Shown in pieces: positions 25,672 to 34,906 of a DNA stretch of 52,016 nt (position 1 is its first letter; each line of letters begins with the position of its first letter). Source of the stretch: Phycisphaeraceae bacterium (GTDB taxonomy: Bacteria; Planctomycetota; Phycisphaerae; Phycisphaerales; Phycisphaeraceae); assembly GCA_020849625.1 (NCBI GenBank), contig JADLFV010000098.1:1-52016 (forward strand), written 5' to 3'. The notes under the pieces are model-generated. The model saw only the letters and a program-made list of their open reading frames with translations. It had not been told where the DNA came from and searched no databases. A program made the position numbers and the translations under genes.

Positions 25672-26335
25672 CGTGTTCCTTGTCCGACTGGCTCTCGTGC
25701 ACCGAGATGCCATCCAGCAGCAACGCCACCACGTGCCGCACGCGCGGCTCCATGTTGGCCCGGGTCATCGCTTTGGCCCCGAGAAATCGGCTCATGGTGT
25801 AGTGGTTGGAGAAATAAAAGAAACACAACGCGAAGATGCTCACCAGCAGCTCCGCCACGTCGATGCCCTCGCGGAAGCGCCCCTCCGCTTTGCCCTTGTC
25901 CAGGGCCAACGTCAGGGCTGTGATCACAGGCGCCTTCTGCCCTCGCAGCACCAGCCGCTTGGCTGTGCGCCCGCGATTGAGGTTTTCATAAGCGATCAGG
26001 CGCACGAACGTCGGATGCTCGGCCAGGAACCGGTAGTAACGGCGAACCAGCATCTCCAGCAACTGCTCGGCCGGCAGCAGCATCGAGCCCAACTCCACTT
26101 CCAGCGAATAAAATTTCTCATACACGCTCATCAGCGCCTGCTGATACAGATCATCCTTGTCTTTGAAGTAGTGATAGACCATCCGTTTGTTGACGCGGGC
26201 CTGGGTGCAGATGTCATCGATGGTGGCCGCCCGAGGCCCGTGCCAAGCGAAGACCTTGACCGCGGCCCGCAGCAGGCGCAGGCGGGTGGCCTGGGCGTTG
26301 CGTCGGGCGGGTTTTCTGGCGGTCTTGCTTGCCAT
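25661..26335 (-). CDS. TetR/AcrR-family transcriptional regulator
   Basis: Repressor-type regulator, 224 residues. The N-terminal helix-turn-helix is typical: RLRLLRAAVKVFAWHG, then ATIDDICTQARVNKRMVYHYF (about 37-57). The C-terminal ligand domain is all-helical and unassigned. ATG 26335 has no clear ribosome site. It shares its 3' end with the Gfo/Idh gene. It is divergent from a six-gene operon with a palindrome at 26625, the probable binding site. The 290 bases between the two start regions contain a repeat element. Confidence 0.88.
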   Translation of the reverse strand: MASKTARKPARRNAQATRLRLLRAAVKVFAWHGPRAATIDDICTQARVNKRMVYHYFKDKDDLYQQALMSVYEKFYSLEVELGSMLLPAEQLLEMLVRRYYRFLAEHPTFVRLIAYENLNRGRTAKRLVLRGQKAPVITALTLALDKGKAEGRFREGIDVAELLVSIFALCFFYFSNHYTMSRFLGAKAMTRANMEPRVRHVVALLLDGISVHESQSDKEHDER

Positions 26336-26377
26336 AAGACGTCAATCGGGTAACGGTTGCTAGGGCAGAAAAGAACT

Positions 26378-26540
26378 CACCGCAGAGGACGCGGAGATCG
26401 CGGAGGAAGAAATACATAAACCGCGGATGAACGCAGATAACACAAAACACCGAATCCATCCGCGTTCATCGGCGTCCCATCCGCGTGTATCAGCGTGATC
26501 CGACTTTCTCAGCGATCTTTGCGTTCTCAGCGGTGAAATC
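26378..26540. repeat. Nested inverted repeat of 9-10 base units (CGCGGATGAA / CGCAGAGGA flavour)
   Basis: An outer arm of CGCAGAGGA-like units (26378-26411) pairs with 26513-26538. An inner CCGCGGATGAACGCAGATAA arm pairs with ATCCGCGTTCATC near 26457. The element sits between the TetR gene and its probable operator. A second, longer copy is at 44998-45173. Confidence 0.8.
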
Positions 26541-26624
26541 TGGCTTTTTTACGACCTGAAAAAACGGGCCTGGGGACACCTGATAAACGCCTGTATTTTG
26601 CGACCACGGCCGACCATCACAAAT

Positions 26625-26640
26625 GTAACTGATTAGTTAC
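26625..26640. promoter_or_regulatory. Palindromic operator GTAACT-GATT-AGTTAC
   Basis: A perfect 6+4+6 palindrome directly in front of the -35 of the catabolic operon. Its size and GTAAC/GTTAC arms are typical of TetR-family operators. Binding by the adjacent TetR would block RNA polymerase on the plus strand. Confidence 0.7.
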
Positions 26641-26669
26641 TTGTTGTCAACGATTGTATGAGTTATCAT
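26641..26669 (+). promoter_or_regulatory. Promoter of the catabolic operon
   Basis: TTGTTG (26641-26646), a 17-base spacer and TATCAT (26664-26669) precede a start near 26676. AGGAG at 26681-26685 supplies the ribosome site for ATG 26693. Confidence 0.6.
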
Positions 26670-26692
26670 GTCAGCCCGACAGGAGCGAACGC

Positions 26693-27703
26693 ATGAGCAA
26701 GCAGCCCGTGAAAGTGGTGGTCACCGACTACATCGAAGCCGACCTCGACTGGGAGAAGGCCGAGATGGACCGCCGCGGCGTTCAGTTCGCCTGTCACCAG
26801 CTCAAGCAGGCCCCGGTGTCTGACGTGATCGACAAGACCGCCGACGCGGACATCGTCGTCGTCAACATGGTCAAGATCACCCCTGAGGTCATCGCCGCCT
26901 GGAAGAACGTCAAGGTGGTCATTCGCCACGGTGCCGGCTTCGACAACGTCAACGTCGCCGCACTCACCGAGCGCGGCATCCTCTTGGAATACATCCCCGA
27001 TTACTGTCAGCACGAAGTCGCCGAGCAGGCTGTCGCCCTGTTGATGGCCTGCGCCCGCAAAGTCACCTGGAGCCGGCGGGTGCTGGACGATTCGGTGGCT
27101 CGCGGCGAATGGGACTTCCGCCCCATCGTGCCCATGTACCGCGTGGACGGCTCAACCGTCGGCATCATCGGCTGCGGGCGCATCGGCAGCCTGGTGCTCA
27201 AGAAACTGTCCGGCTTCGGCTGCCGCATCCTCATCTGCGATCCTTATCTATCCGATCGCCGCAAAAAAGACCTGGGCATCGAGACCATCAGCCTTGAGCA
27301 GCTCTGCCGCGAGAGCGATTTCGTCACCATTCACACGCCGCTCAACGACGAAACTCGCTACATGATCAACGCCCAGGTGCTTTCATGGATGAAGCCCACC
27401 GCCTACTTCATCAACACCTCGCGCGGCGGCATGGTCGATATCAACGCCCTGGCCGACGCACTGCGCAATCACAAAATCGCCGGGGCTGCCATCGACGTAT
27501 TTGAGAAGGAACCGCCCGCGCCGGATTACCCGCTGCTGAAGCTGGACAACGCGGTGGTGACCCCGCACCTGAGTTGGTACTCCAGGGACGCCGAGCGCAG
27601 CATTCGTGAAAAGATCGTGCAGGACATCGACATGTTCATCGCCGGCACGCTCCCGCGCATCGCGGTCAATCCCGAGGCCTGGGGCACGCAGAAGGAACGT
27701 TAA
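26693..27703 (+). CDS. D-2-hydroxyacid dehydrogenase family protein (CtBP/phosphoglycerate dehydrogenase-like)
   Basis: NAD-dependent dehydrogenase of 336 residues. The cofactor fold is marked by VGIIGCGRIGSLVLKKLSGFG (about 150), with the catalytic Arg in NTSRGGMVD (about 231) and the catalytic His in VTPHLSWYS (about 285). ATG 26693 is chosen for its AGGAG. First gene of a six-gene run on the same strand, separated from the aminotransferase by three bases. The substrate, a hydroxy acid or keto acid, is not known. Confidence 0.85.
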   Translation: MSKQPVKVVVTDYIEADLDWEKAEMDRRGVQFACHQLKQAPVSDVIDKTADADIVVVNMVKITPEVIAAWKNVKVVIRHGAGFDNVNVAALTERGILLEYIPDYCQHEVAEQAVALLMACARKVTWSRRVLDDSVARGEWDFRPIVPMYRVDGSTVGIIGCGRIGSLVLKKLSGFGCRILICDPYLSDRRKKDLGIETISLEQLCRESDFVTIHTPLNDETRYMINAQVLSWMKPTAYFINTSRGGMVDINALADALRNHKIAGAAIDVFEKEPPAPDYPLLKLDNAVVTPHLSWYSRDAERSIREKIVQDIDMFIAGTLPRIAVNPEAWGTQKER

Positions 27704-27706
27704 GCC

Positions 27707-29047
27707 ATGACCGTCGCCGACAAAACCGCCAAGTTCACCAGCGTCAAAACCTCCCTGCCCGGCCCGCGCTCCAGGCAGTTGATCGAGCGCTGGCACAAAG
27801 CTGAAGCCGACACCACCGGCTTCCAGGCGCCGGTCGTCTGGGACAGCGGCAAGGGCGTCATCGTCACCGACGTCGATGGCAATCGCTACATCGACTGGAC
27901 CAGCGGCGTGCTCGTGACCAACATCGGCCACAGCCATCCCAAGCTGATTGCGGCCGTGCAGCACGCGGTAACCAAACTCATCAACAACTACGAGTGCCCC
28001 ACCGAAGCCCGCGTACTCGCCGCCGAGTCACTGGTTGCCCACCTGCCCGATCACCTTGACAAGTGCTTCTTCCTGACCACCGGCAGCGAAGCGGTCGAAT
28101 CCTGCCTGCGCATCATGAAGCGCAAGACCAGCCGCTTCGAAACCATCGGTTTCTACGGCGGTTTTCACGGCCGCACCAGCGGCGCGGCGGGCATCGGCGG
28201 CCTCACCGGCCCCAAGCGCGGCTACGGCCCCACCACCCCCGGCGCTATCCGCGCTCCTTACCCCTATCCCTACCGCAGCCCCGTCGGCGGTGGCGAACAG
28301 GGACTGATCGACTACTGCATGTCCATGCTCGAAGAAAGCGTCCGCGCCAATTCCGCCGGCTCGCTGGCCGGCCTCATGGTCGAACCTTACCTCGGAGCCG
28401 CCGGCTTCATCTTCCCGCCCGATGGTTATCTCACCACCTTGCAGCAGTGGGCCCGCGACAAGGGCATTCTCTTCACCCTCGATGAGGTGCAAAGCTCCTA
28501 CGGCCGCACCGGCAAGCTCTGGGCCATGCAGTGGGAAAACCTTACGCCCGATCTGGTTTGCATCGGCAAGGGCATCGGCAACGGCATCCCCACCGCCGCC
28601 GTCGCTGCACGCGGTGATGTGATCGACTGCCTGGGCAAAGGCGACATGTCCTCCACCGTCGGCGGTAACCCCGTCTCCAGCGCCGCTGTCTGCGCCATCC
28701 TCGAAGTGATGGACGAAGAGAACCTCGCTGACCGCGCTTTGGTCATGGGCAAACTTATCAAGGCCCGCCTGCTGCAGATTCAGGAAAAGTCACGCTACCT
28801 CGGCGATGTGCGCGGCCGCGGACTGGTCATGGGCCTCGAACTGGTCAAGGACAAAAAGACCAAGGAGCCCGCAGCCAATTTGACTAAGCAACTGATCGTC
28901 CGCTGTGCCGAGAACGGCCTGCTCATCGGCTCGGTCGGCATCTTCGGCAACGTCATCCGCGTCGCACCGCCGCTGTGCATCAGCGAAGCCGAGGCCCACG
29001 AATCGCTCGACATCATGGAACAATCCCTGCTCAGCCTGGAGAAGTAA
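27707..29047 (+). CDS. Class III PLP-dependent aminotransferase
   Basis: 4-aminobutyrate/ornithine-type aminotransferase of 446 residues. Typical blocks are present: TTGSEAVESCLRIMK (about 124, phosphate grip), GGFHGRTSGA (about 147), FTLDEVQSSYGRTG (about 256, the Asp that holds the pyridine nitrogen) and CIGKGIGNGIP (about 286, PLP lysine). The donor amine is unknown. It starts three bases after the dehydrogenase and ends four bases before the next gene, so it is surely co-transcribed. Confidence 0.9.
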   Translation: MTVADKTAKFTSVKTSLPGPRSRQLIERWHKAEADTTGFQAPVVWDSGKGVIVTDVDGNRYIDWTSGVLVTNIGHSHPKLIAAVQHAVTKLINNYECPTEARVLAAESLVAHLPDHLDKCFFLTTGSEAVESCLRIMKRKTSRFETIGFYGGFHGRTSGAAGIGGLTGPKRGYGPTTPGAIRAPYPYPYRSPVGGGEQGLIDYCMSMLEESVRANSAGSLAGLMVEPYLGAAGFIFPPDGYLTTLQQWARDKGILFTLDEVQSSYGRTGKLWAMQWENLTPDLVCIGKGIGNGIPTAAVAARGDVIDCLGKGDMSSTVGGNPVSSAAVCAILEVMDEENLADRALVMGKLIKARLLQIQEKSRYLGDVRGRGLVMGLELVKDKKTKEPAANLTKQLIVRCAENGLLIGSVGIFGNVIRVAPPLCISEAEAHESLDIMEQSLLSLEK

Positions 29048-29051
29048 ACCC

Positions 29052-30302
29052 ATGGCGCTGAACGCCAAATCGATAGCCGCCGCCGTGGCCAAACGCCGCC
29101 CCGACGCCGAGCGCTTCCTGGCCGCGCTGATCGCCACGCCTTCGCTCTCCGGCCAGGAACAGGCTGCCATGGCCTGCGCCGAAAAAGCTTTCAGCCAGTT
29201 TTGTCACGTCGAGCGCGTGCCCATGAGCGATGCCCTGCGCGATGACAAAGACTACAGCGACCCCGTGCCCGGCATCGAGTACGACGGCCGCTGGAACCTG
29301 CGCGCGGTTTTGCCCGGTGATACTAAAAAACCCGGCAAAAAGCTGCTTTTCAACGCACACCTCGACACCGTGCCACCCTCGCAGGGACACGTCGATCCCT
29401 ACAAACCCACCGTCCGCGACAGCATCATGTTCGGCCGCGGCGCTTGCGATGACAAGGGGCAGGTCGCCATCGCTTATCTGACCATGGCTGCGCTCAAAGA
29501 CCTGGACCTACCCTTGGGCGGCGACGTGGTCGCCCACCTGGTGGTCGAAGAGGAAAACGGCGGCAACGGCTCACTGGCTATGGCCCGCACCAAGGAAACA
29601 GCCGACGCCTGCGTGGTGCTCGAGCCTTCCGAGTTGAAGCTGCTTTCCAGCATTCGTGGCGCGGTCTGGTTTCGCATTCAGTTGACCGGCAAGGCGGGGC
29701 ACTCCGGGCAAGCGGGGGTGACCCGCAGCGCCTTGAAGATGGCCATGCGCGTCATGCAGATCCTCGAGGACTACCACAAGTGCCTGCTGGCCGGCTCGCG
29801 CGGCATACCCATGTTCGACAAGTTCACCAATCCCATGCCGCTGACCTTCGGCAAGCTTCATGCCGGCAACTGGCCCGCGGCCGCGCCTTCCGAAGCATTG
29901 CTCGAGGGCGTGCTCGGCCTTCTTCCCAACAAGACCGCCGCCGAAGTGATGGAGGAGATGACCCAGGCCATCCGCGACGAAGGCGGCCCCGAAATAGCCG
30001 AAAACTTGTCCATCCACTTCACCTATCGCCACGACAGCAGCGTCTGCCCCGTCGATCACCCCCTGGTCAAGGGCCTCGCTTCCACCATCGCCGCCGCCAC
30101 CGGCAAGCCCGCGGTAATCGACGCTATGACCGCTTCCTGCGATGCGTGGTTCTACAACAATCAGCTCAACATCCCCACCGTGGTGTTCGGCGGCGGCAGC
30201 CTCAGCGTGGCACACTCCGCCTACGAGCAGATGCCGCTGAACGACCTGGCCACCGCCGCCACCGCCCTGGCCTCTTTCGCCGCGGACTTTTGCGGGAGCT
30301 AA
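29052..30302 (+). CDS. M20-family metallopeptidase/deacylase (ArgE/DapE type)
   Basis: Zinc amidohydrolase, 416 residues, that cleaves N-acyl or peptide bonds. It has the metal-site motifs NAHLDTVPP (about 100, His and Asp), GRGACDDKGQ (about 128, Asp), VVEEENGG (about 163, catalytic and bridging Glu) and, near the end, LSVAHSAYEQMP (about 378, last His). ATG 29052 lies four bases after the aminotransferase stop. Its presence suggests the pathway removes an acyl group from an amine. Substrate unknown. Confidence 0.87.
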   Translation: MALNAKSIAAAVAKRRPDAERFLAALIATPSLSGQEQAAMACAEKAFSQFCHVERVPMSDALRDDKDYSDPVPGIEYDGRWNLRAVLPGDTKKPGKKLLFNAHLDTVPPSQGHVDPYKPTVRDSIMFGRGACDDKGQVAIAYLTMAALKDLDLPLGGDVVAHLVVEEENGGNGSLAMARTKETADACVVLEPSELKLLSSIRGAVWFRIQLTGKAGHSGQAGVTRSALKMAMRVMQILEDYHKCLLAGSRGIPMFDKFTNPMPLTFGKLHAGNWPAAAPSEALLEGVLGLLPNKTAAEVMEEMTQAIRDEGGPEIAENLSIHFTYRHDSSVCPVDHPLVKGLASTIAAATGKPAVIDAMTASCDAWFYNNQLNIPTVVFGGGSLSVAHSAYEQMPLNDLATAATALASFAADFCGS

Positions 30303-30311
30303 TAAGGCAAA

Positions 30312-31343
30312 ATGAAAGCACTGGTCAAAACGCAAAAAGGCAAGGGTTTTCTGGAAATTCAGGATAAGCCTGTTCCTGATCCCGGCGAAGGCGAAGTGTT
30401 GCTGAAGGTGGCCGCCTGCGGTATCTGCGGCACGGATGTGCACATCCGCGATGATGAATTCCCCTACTGGCCGCCGGTCATCATCGGGCACGAGTTCAGC
30501 GGAACCATCTCCCAGCTCGGTCCCAACGTCGATCGCTTCAAGGTCGGCGACCGCGTGGTCGGTGAGCCGCACACCAAAGCCTGCGGCCACTGTTACCTCT
30601 GCCGCACCGGCAACATCCAGATTTGCCCGGAAAAACGCAGCCCTGGCTGGGGTATCGACGGCGCCATGACCGAATACCTGGTCATGCCTGAGAAACTTCT
30701 GCACACCATCCCCGACGCTATCGACGATATCACCGCAGCCGTGATCGAACCCACCGCCAATGCGGTGCATGACGTGCTGGAACGTGCCACCATCGAACCT
30801 GGTGACTTGGCCGTTGTCATCGGTCCCGGGCCTATCGGTCTGCTGGCCGCCATGGCTGCCCGTGCCGGCGGCGCCCGTGACGTGATCGTGATCGGTGCGG
30901 ATGTAGATAAACCGCTGCGTTTGCCCAAGGCCCGCGAGCTTGGTTTTTATGCCGTCAACGTGCAAAAGGATAAACCACTCGAACTGGTGCAAAAGCTTAG
31001 CGGCGGTATCGGCGCAGACATCGTGATCGAATGCTCCGGCTCCACTGCCGGCATTGCCTCAACCGTCGAACTGGCTCGCAAGAAAGGCCGCATCTGTGCC
31101 ATCGGCCTGCCCGACAATCGCCCGTTGATGTTCCCCTACAGCCAGGCTGCCTTCAAGGTGCTGGATGTGTTCTTCTGCCTGTCTACCAGTTACACAAGCT
31201 GGGACAAGTCCATCCACCTGGTAGCCTCCGGGCAACTGCCAGCCGGTAAGGTGGTGACTCATCGCGTGCCCCTGCTGGAGTGGGAACGCGCATTTGAATT
31301 GATCGACACCCGCGCCGCCCTGAAGGTGGTGCTCATCCCGTAA
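30312..31343 (+). CDS. Zinc-containing alcohol/polyol dehydrogenase (MDR family)
   Basis: Sorbitol/threonine-dehydrogenase-like enzyme of 343 residues. The catalytic zinc residues are in CGICGTDVH (about 37) and IIGHEF (about 60). The structural zinc site is complete, C-x2-C-x2-C-x7-C within ACGHCYLCRTGNIQIC (about 93). The cofactor fold is VVIGPGPIGLLAAMAARAGG (about 170). Nine bases separate it from the peptidase gene. The exact alcohol is not predictable from sequence. Confidence 0.88.
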   Translation: MKALVKTQKGKGFLEIQDKPVPDPGEGEVLLKVAACGICGTDVHIRDDEFPYWPPVIIGHEFSGTISQLGPNVDRFKVGDRVVGEPHTKACGHCYLCRTGNIQICPEKRSPGWGIDGAMTEYLVMPEKLLHTIPDAIDDITAAVIEPTANAVHDVLERATIEPGDLAVVIGPGPIGLLAAMAARAGGARDVIVIGADVDKPLRLPKARELGFYAVNVQKDKPLELVQKLSGGIGADIVIECSGSTAGIASTVELARKKGRICAIGLPDNRPLMFPYSQAAFKVLDVFFCLSTSYTSWDKSIHLVASGQLPAGKVVTHRVPLLEWERAFELIDTRAALKVVLIP

Positions 31344-31359
31344 GCAAGAGAGGGTAGCC

Positions 31360-32433
31360 ATGTCCGACAAGAGAACCGTGCGCTTCGGTCTGCTGGGGGC
31401 CGGCCTGATCGCGCCCTTCCACGCCAAGAGCATTGCCGCCATCGACGGCTGCCAACTTGTCGCTATCGCTGACAGCAATCGCAAGCGCGCTGATGACCGC
31501 GCCAAAGAGTTCGGGTGCAAGTCATGCTCCAGTCTCGATGAACTGCTGGCTGACAAAAGCATCGATGTCATCGGCGTGCTGTTACCCAATCACCTGCACG
31601 CCGAACCGACCATTGCGGCCGCCAAAGCGGGCAAGCACGTGCTGGTCGAAAAGCCCCCAGCCATGAGCCTGGCAGACACCGACCGCATGATCGCCGCCTG
31701 CAATCAGGCCAACGTCAAGCTCGGAATCGTGCTGAATTGCCGCGTGCGTAAACCGATTCAAGCCATGCGTGAGGCCATCGCCTCCGGCCGCTTCGGGCGC
31801 ATTCTGCAAGCTGACGCTTTCATGAAGTGGTACCGCAGCAGCGAGTACTACCACAGCGACGATTGGCGCAGTCAGCGCCGCAGCGGGGCCGGCGTCACCA
31901 TTCAACATGCCTTCCATTACATCGATTTGCTGCAATACCTGATGGGCCCAGCCAAGAGAGTGCGTGCTCAGATGTGCAACCTCGCTCACCAGGACGTGGA
32001 GTTGGAAGACACGCTCAACGCCTGGCTGGAATTTGAAAACGGCGCCCACGGCCTGGTCGAAGCGTCCACCGCGTTCTGGCCCGGCACTGACATCCGCATC
32101 GAACTCAACGGCGAGAATGGCACCGCCATCATGATCGGCGAGCGCATGGACACCTGGAAGTTCCGCGACCAGCGCCCCGAGGATGAACAGATCCGCCAGT
32201 TCGGCCGCAAGAGCGTGACCACGGCCGCCAGTGGGCCCGCCGATTTCGATTTTGCCGATCATCAAAAGGTAATTGAGGGTATGGTGGAGGCGGTGCGTCA
32301 CGGCGGCGAGCCGATCATCACCGCTCCCAGCGCCCGCCACACGCTGGAGATCGCCCTGGCCATGTACCAGTCCGCCCGCACCAATCACCCGGTCAGCCTG
32401 CCCCTGGCTGACGAATCCGCAGCCTGGGATTGA
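31360..32433 (+). CDS. Gfo/Idh/MocA-family oxidoreductase (2)
   Basis: NAD(P)-dependent dehydrogenase of 357 residues. GLLGAGLIAPFHAKS opens the Rossmann fold, VEKPPAMS (about 98) holds the EKP lysine and the C-terminal half carries the QHAFHYIDLLQYLMGP block (about 185) with the catalytic Asp/His. It has the same fold as the gene at 24586 but only distant sequence similarity. It sits between the zinc dehydrogenase and the FAH enzyme, a common setting in sugar-acid degradation operons. Confidence 0.87.
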   Translation: MSDKRTVRFGLLGAGLIAPFHAKSIAAIDGCQLVAIADSNRKRADDRAKEFGCKSCSSLDELLADKSIDVIGVLLPNHLHAEPTIAAAKAGKHVLVEKPPAMSLADTDRMIAACNQANVKLGIVLNCRVRKPIQAMREAIASGRFGRILQADAFMKWYRSSEYYHSDDWRSQRRSGAGVTIQHAFHYIDLLQYLMGPAKRVRAQMCNLAHQDVELEDTLNAWLEFENGAHGLVEASTAFWPGTDIRIELNGENGTAIMIGERMDTWKFRDQRPEDEQIRQFGRKSVTTAASGPADFDFADHQKVIEGMVEAVRHGGEPIITAPSARHTLEIALAMYQSARTNHPVSLPLADESAAWD

Positions 32434-32444
32434 AAGGTTGTTCC

Positions 32445-33236
32445 ATGCCACGTATCGCTCGCATCCAGCACGGCCCACGCACCATGTATGCTCTGTTGGA
32501 GGATAATTCTTATCGCCCGATTGACGGCGATCTGTTTGTAACATGGAAACCGAGCAGTAAGACGATTTCCATGGATAAGGCTAATCTGCTTGCACCCGTG
32601 TTGCCGCCGCAGATCATTTGCATTGGGGCCAACTACCGCAAGCACTGCAATGAGTGCAACATGCCGATCCCTGAACGGCCGGTGATTTTCTTCAAACTGA
32701 TCAACACCCTTGCCGGACCAGACGACACGGTAATGATCCCCAAAACGGCTCCCAATGAAGTGGACTGGGAAGCGGAGTTGGTCATCGTCATCGGCAAACG
32801 CTGCAAACACGTCAGCGAGCAGCAGGCCGGTGACTATATCCTCGGTTACACCTGCGGCAATGATATCTCCGCCCGTGATTGCCAACTCAAGATCGACAAG
32901 CAGTGGGCACGCGGCAAGAGCTTCGACACCTTTGCGCCTATCGGCCCCTGGATCGCCACCGATATCGATGGCGATAACCTGGACATCAAGCTGACGCTCA
33001 ACGGCCGGACCATGCAGCACTCCAACACCAGCGACATGATCTTCTCCTGCCGCAACATCGTCAGCTATTTGTCACAGAGCATGACGCTCCTGCCCGGCAG
33101 CATCATCATGACCGGCACGCCCTCCGGCGTCGGCATGGGGAGAACGCCGCAACAGTATCTCAGGCCCGGCGATCAACTGTGTGTTGAAATCGAGGGCATC
33201 GGCACATTGAACAACACGGTGGCTATGGAGTCCTGA
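32445..33236 (+). CDS. Fumarylacetoacetate hydrolase (FAH) family protein
   Basis: Probable C-C bond hydrolase or decarboxylase of 263 residues, last gene of the operon. The FAH block is seen as ICIGANYRKHCNE (about 62), VDWEAELVIVIG (about 107, with metal-binding Glu residues) and the closing IIMTGTPSGVGMG (about 223). ATG 32445 is preferred over an upstream in-frame start because it lies at the family's usual N-terminus. In other bacteria this family often removes acylpyruvate or diketo sugar-acid intermediates, which fits the neighbours; the actual substrate is not known. Confidence 0.87.
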   Translation: MPRIARIQHGPRTMYALLEDNSYRPIDGDLFVTWKPSSKTISMDKANLLAPVLPPQIICIGANYRKHCNECNMPIPERPVIFFKLINTLAGPDDTVMIPKTAPNEVDWEAELVIVIGKRCKHVSEQQAGDYILGYTCGNDISARDCQLKIDKQWARGKSFDTFAPIGPWIATDIDGDNLDIKLTLNGRTMQHSNTSDMIFSCRNIVSYLSQSMTLLPGSIIMTGTPSGVGMGRTPQQYLRPGDQLCVEIEGIGTLNNTVAMES

Positions 33237-33242
33237 GTTCGT

Positions 33243-34886
33243 TCACGGCCGGCGAAGCAGCAGCAAGGTGCGATCGTCCGGGGCATGACGGCCGGTCAGC
33301 AGTTGCTCGACGCGCTGAGCGAACTCCGCTGCGATGGCGGCGGCATTCGATGAATCACTCACGTTGCTCAATGCCTCGGCGACTCCGCCTGTGCCCCACA
33401 ATCTGCCTTCGGGTCCAGGCAGTTCGCTCAAGCCGTCGGAGAACAAGGCCAACGTCTGACCTGGCAGCAGTTGGGCTGTGCTCGCGATGAATTCCTGCTT
33501 ATCGATTCCAAGTGGGAAGTATTGTGCCTCCTCCAGCGTATGGAAGCTGCCACGGCCATCGAGCACGACCGCAGCGGGATGGCCCGCATTCACGGAACTG
33601 ATCTGTCCGTTGGCGGCATCAATCTCCAGCGCGATCATGGTGACAAACGTGCCCTGCTGCAGCATGTCAAGCAGGTATTCGTTGAGGTTGGTCATCAATT
33701 GCGGCAGGGAAAAGCCGAATTTGACGCCACTGTGCACCATGGTGTGCAGACTGGAAGTCGTCAGCGCGGCGCGGATGCCTTTGCCGCAGACATCCGCCAC
33801 CGTCACCAGCACGCGGCCGTGAGCGCGCGGCAGGATGTCAACGTAATCGCCGCCGACAGCCAGACAAGGCTCGAAGCAGATGGCGAAGTCAAGCCCCAGG
33901 TCCGTGCGCAGCACCGGCACCAGTTGCATCTGCAGGCGACGGGCTTCCTGCAATTCGCGTTCGATCGCTGCCATGCGCTCGGCTTCGCGGCGATGGGCCC
34001 AGGTGATCCGGGCGTGACGGTGCTGCTCGCCGGCCAGCACGATCAGTGCTAACCACTCGGTGCCGGCGTATCCCGGGGGCAACGTGACGTAGAGCACGTC
34101 CATCTGCCCGCCCGGTTCTTCGGAAAGCGGACACGCAGCGGCTGTCATGGTCAGATGCTCGGTGGCGATCGACAGTTCAATCGCGTCCTGACTTGATTGT
34201 GTGTTGGATGCCATCAACGCCTGTCGGCGCTGCAGCACCGCTTCCAGCAACGTGTGCGAAACGTGCGGGGGAGCATCGCCGACAACTCGCATCTGCACGG
34301 GACAGAGAATCTGCGGCTCGGCGTCAGGTGCAACGCGCAGAACCACGGCCGATCGACCTGGCAATGGCTCCTGAAGCATCAGTTGACAAAGGGCTGCCAG
34401 TCGCTGATCGGGGTCATCAAGAGTCAACAGGCGTGCACCGGCTTGTGCGACCATGGACAGGTGATCGCTGCGCACGCGGGGCGGCGGGCCTTCGTGCAGC
34501 GATGTAAACCATTCGCCGTGCGGCCGGGTCAACGTCATCCACGGCTTGTGATCTTTTTCGTCATCCTTATCCTCGTGTTCACCGGATAACAGGCGAATGG
34601 CGATATTACCGATGGTAAACGAATCACCGAAATAGATTTTGCACTCCTTGATGCGGGCGCCGCCGACCCAGGTGCCGTTGTGGCTGTCCAGATCGCGCAG
34701 GCGCCAGTCGCCGTCGTCATCCTGGAAAAGCTCGGCATGGGCCCGCGAGGCGAGGGGATCAGCAAGGCAGACATCTGCAGTCTCCAATCTGCCCAGCACG
34801 AGGCGGGATGCCTGGATGGGCAGTCGCGCGACCTTGCCTTCAGCGTCGCGCATCTCCAGGACGGGTTGTGTGGTGGCGGTATTCAT
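33243..34886 (-). CDS. FHA-domain SpoIIE-type protein phosphatase
   Basis: Regulatory PP2C-like phosphatase of 547 residues. The FHA domain (about 10-105, LVLGRLETADVCL, RAHAELF, DSHNGTWVGG) binds phosphothreonine. A linker with a GAF-like region (about 150-310) follows, then a coiled helix and a SpoIIE phosphatase domain (about 335-545) with VGGDYVDILP, VADVCGKGI and FSDGLSE, the metal Asp residues. ATG 34886 is given; a TTG at 34910 overlapping the kinase stop as TTGA is equally possible. Together with the kinase it forms a phospho-signalling pair. The targets are unknown. Confidence 0.88.
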   Translation of the reverse strand: MNTATTQPVLEMRDAEGKVARLPIQASRLVLGRLETADVCLADPLASRAHAELFQDDDGDWRLRDLDSHNGTWVGGARIKECKIYFGDSFTIGNIAIRLLSGEHEDKDDEKDHKPWMTLTRPHGEWFTSLHEGPPPRVRSDHLSMVAQAGARLLTLDDPDQRLAALCQLMLQEPLPGRSAVVLRVAPDAEPQILCPVQMRVVGDAPPHVSHTLLEAVLQRRQALMASNTQSSQDAIELSIATEHLTMTAAACPLSEEPGGQMDVLYVTLPPGYAGTEWLALIVLAGEQHRHARITWAHRREAERMAAIERELQEARRLQMQLVPVLRTDLGLDFAICFEPCLAVGGDYVDILPRAHGRVLVTVADVCGKGIRAALTTSSLHTMVHSGVKFGFSLPQLMTNLNEYLLDMLQQGTFVTMIALEIDAANGQISSVNAGHPAAVVLDGRGSFHTLEEAQYFPLGIDKQEFIASTAQLLPGQTLALFSDGLSELPGPEGRLWGTGGVAEALSNVSDSSNAAAIAAEFAQRVEQLLTGRHAPDDRTLLLLRRP

Positions 34887-34906
34887 GGGCAGAAAGCTGA
34901 CGACGA

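Noticed and set aside
24586..33236. Inositol catabolism operon because of two Gfo/Idh/MocA genes
   Set aside because: No iolB, C, D or E relatives are present; the family is too broad in substrate to support the claim.
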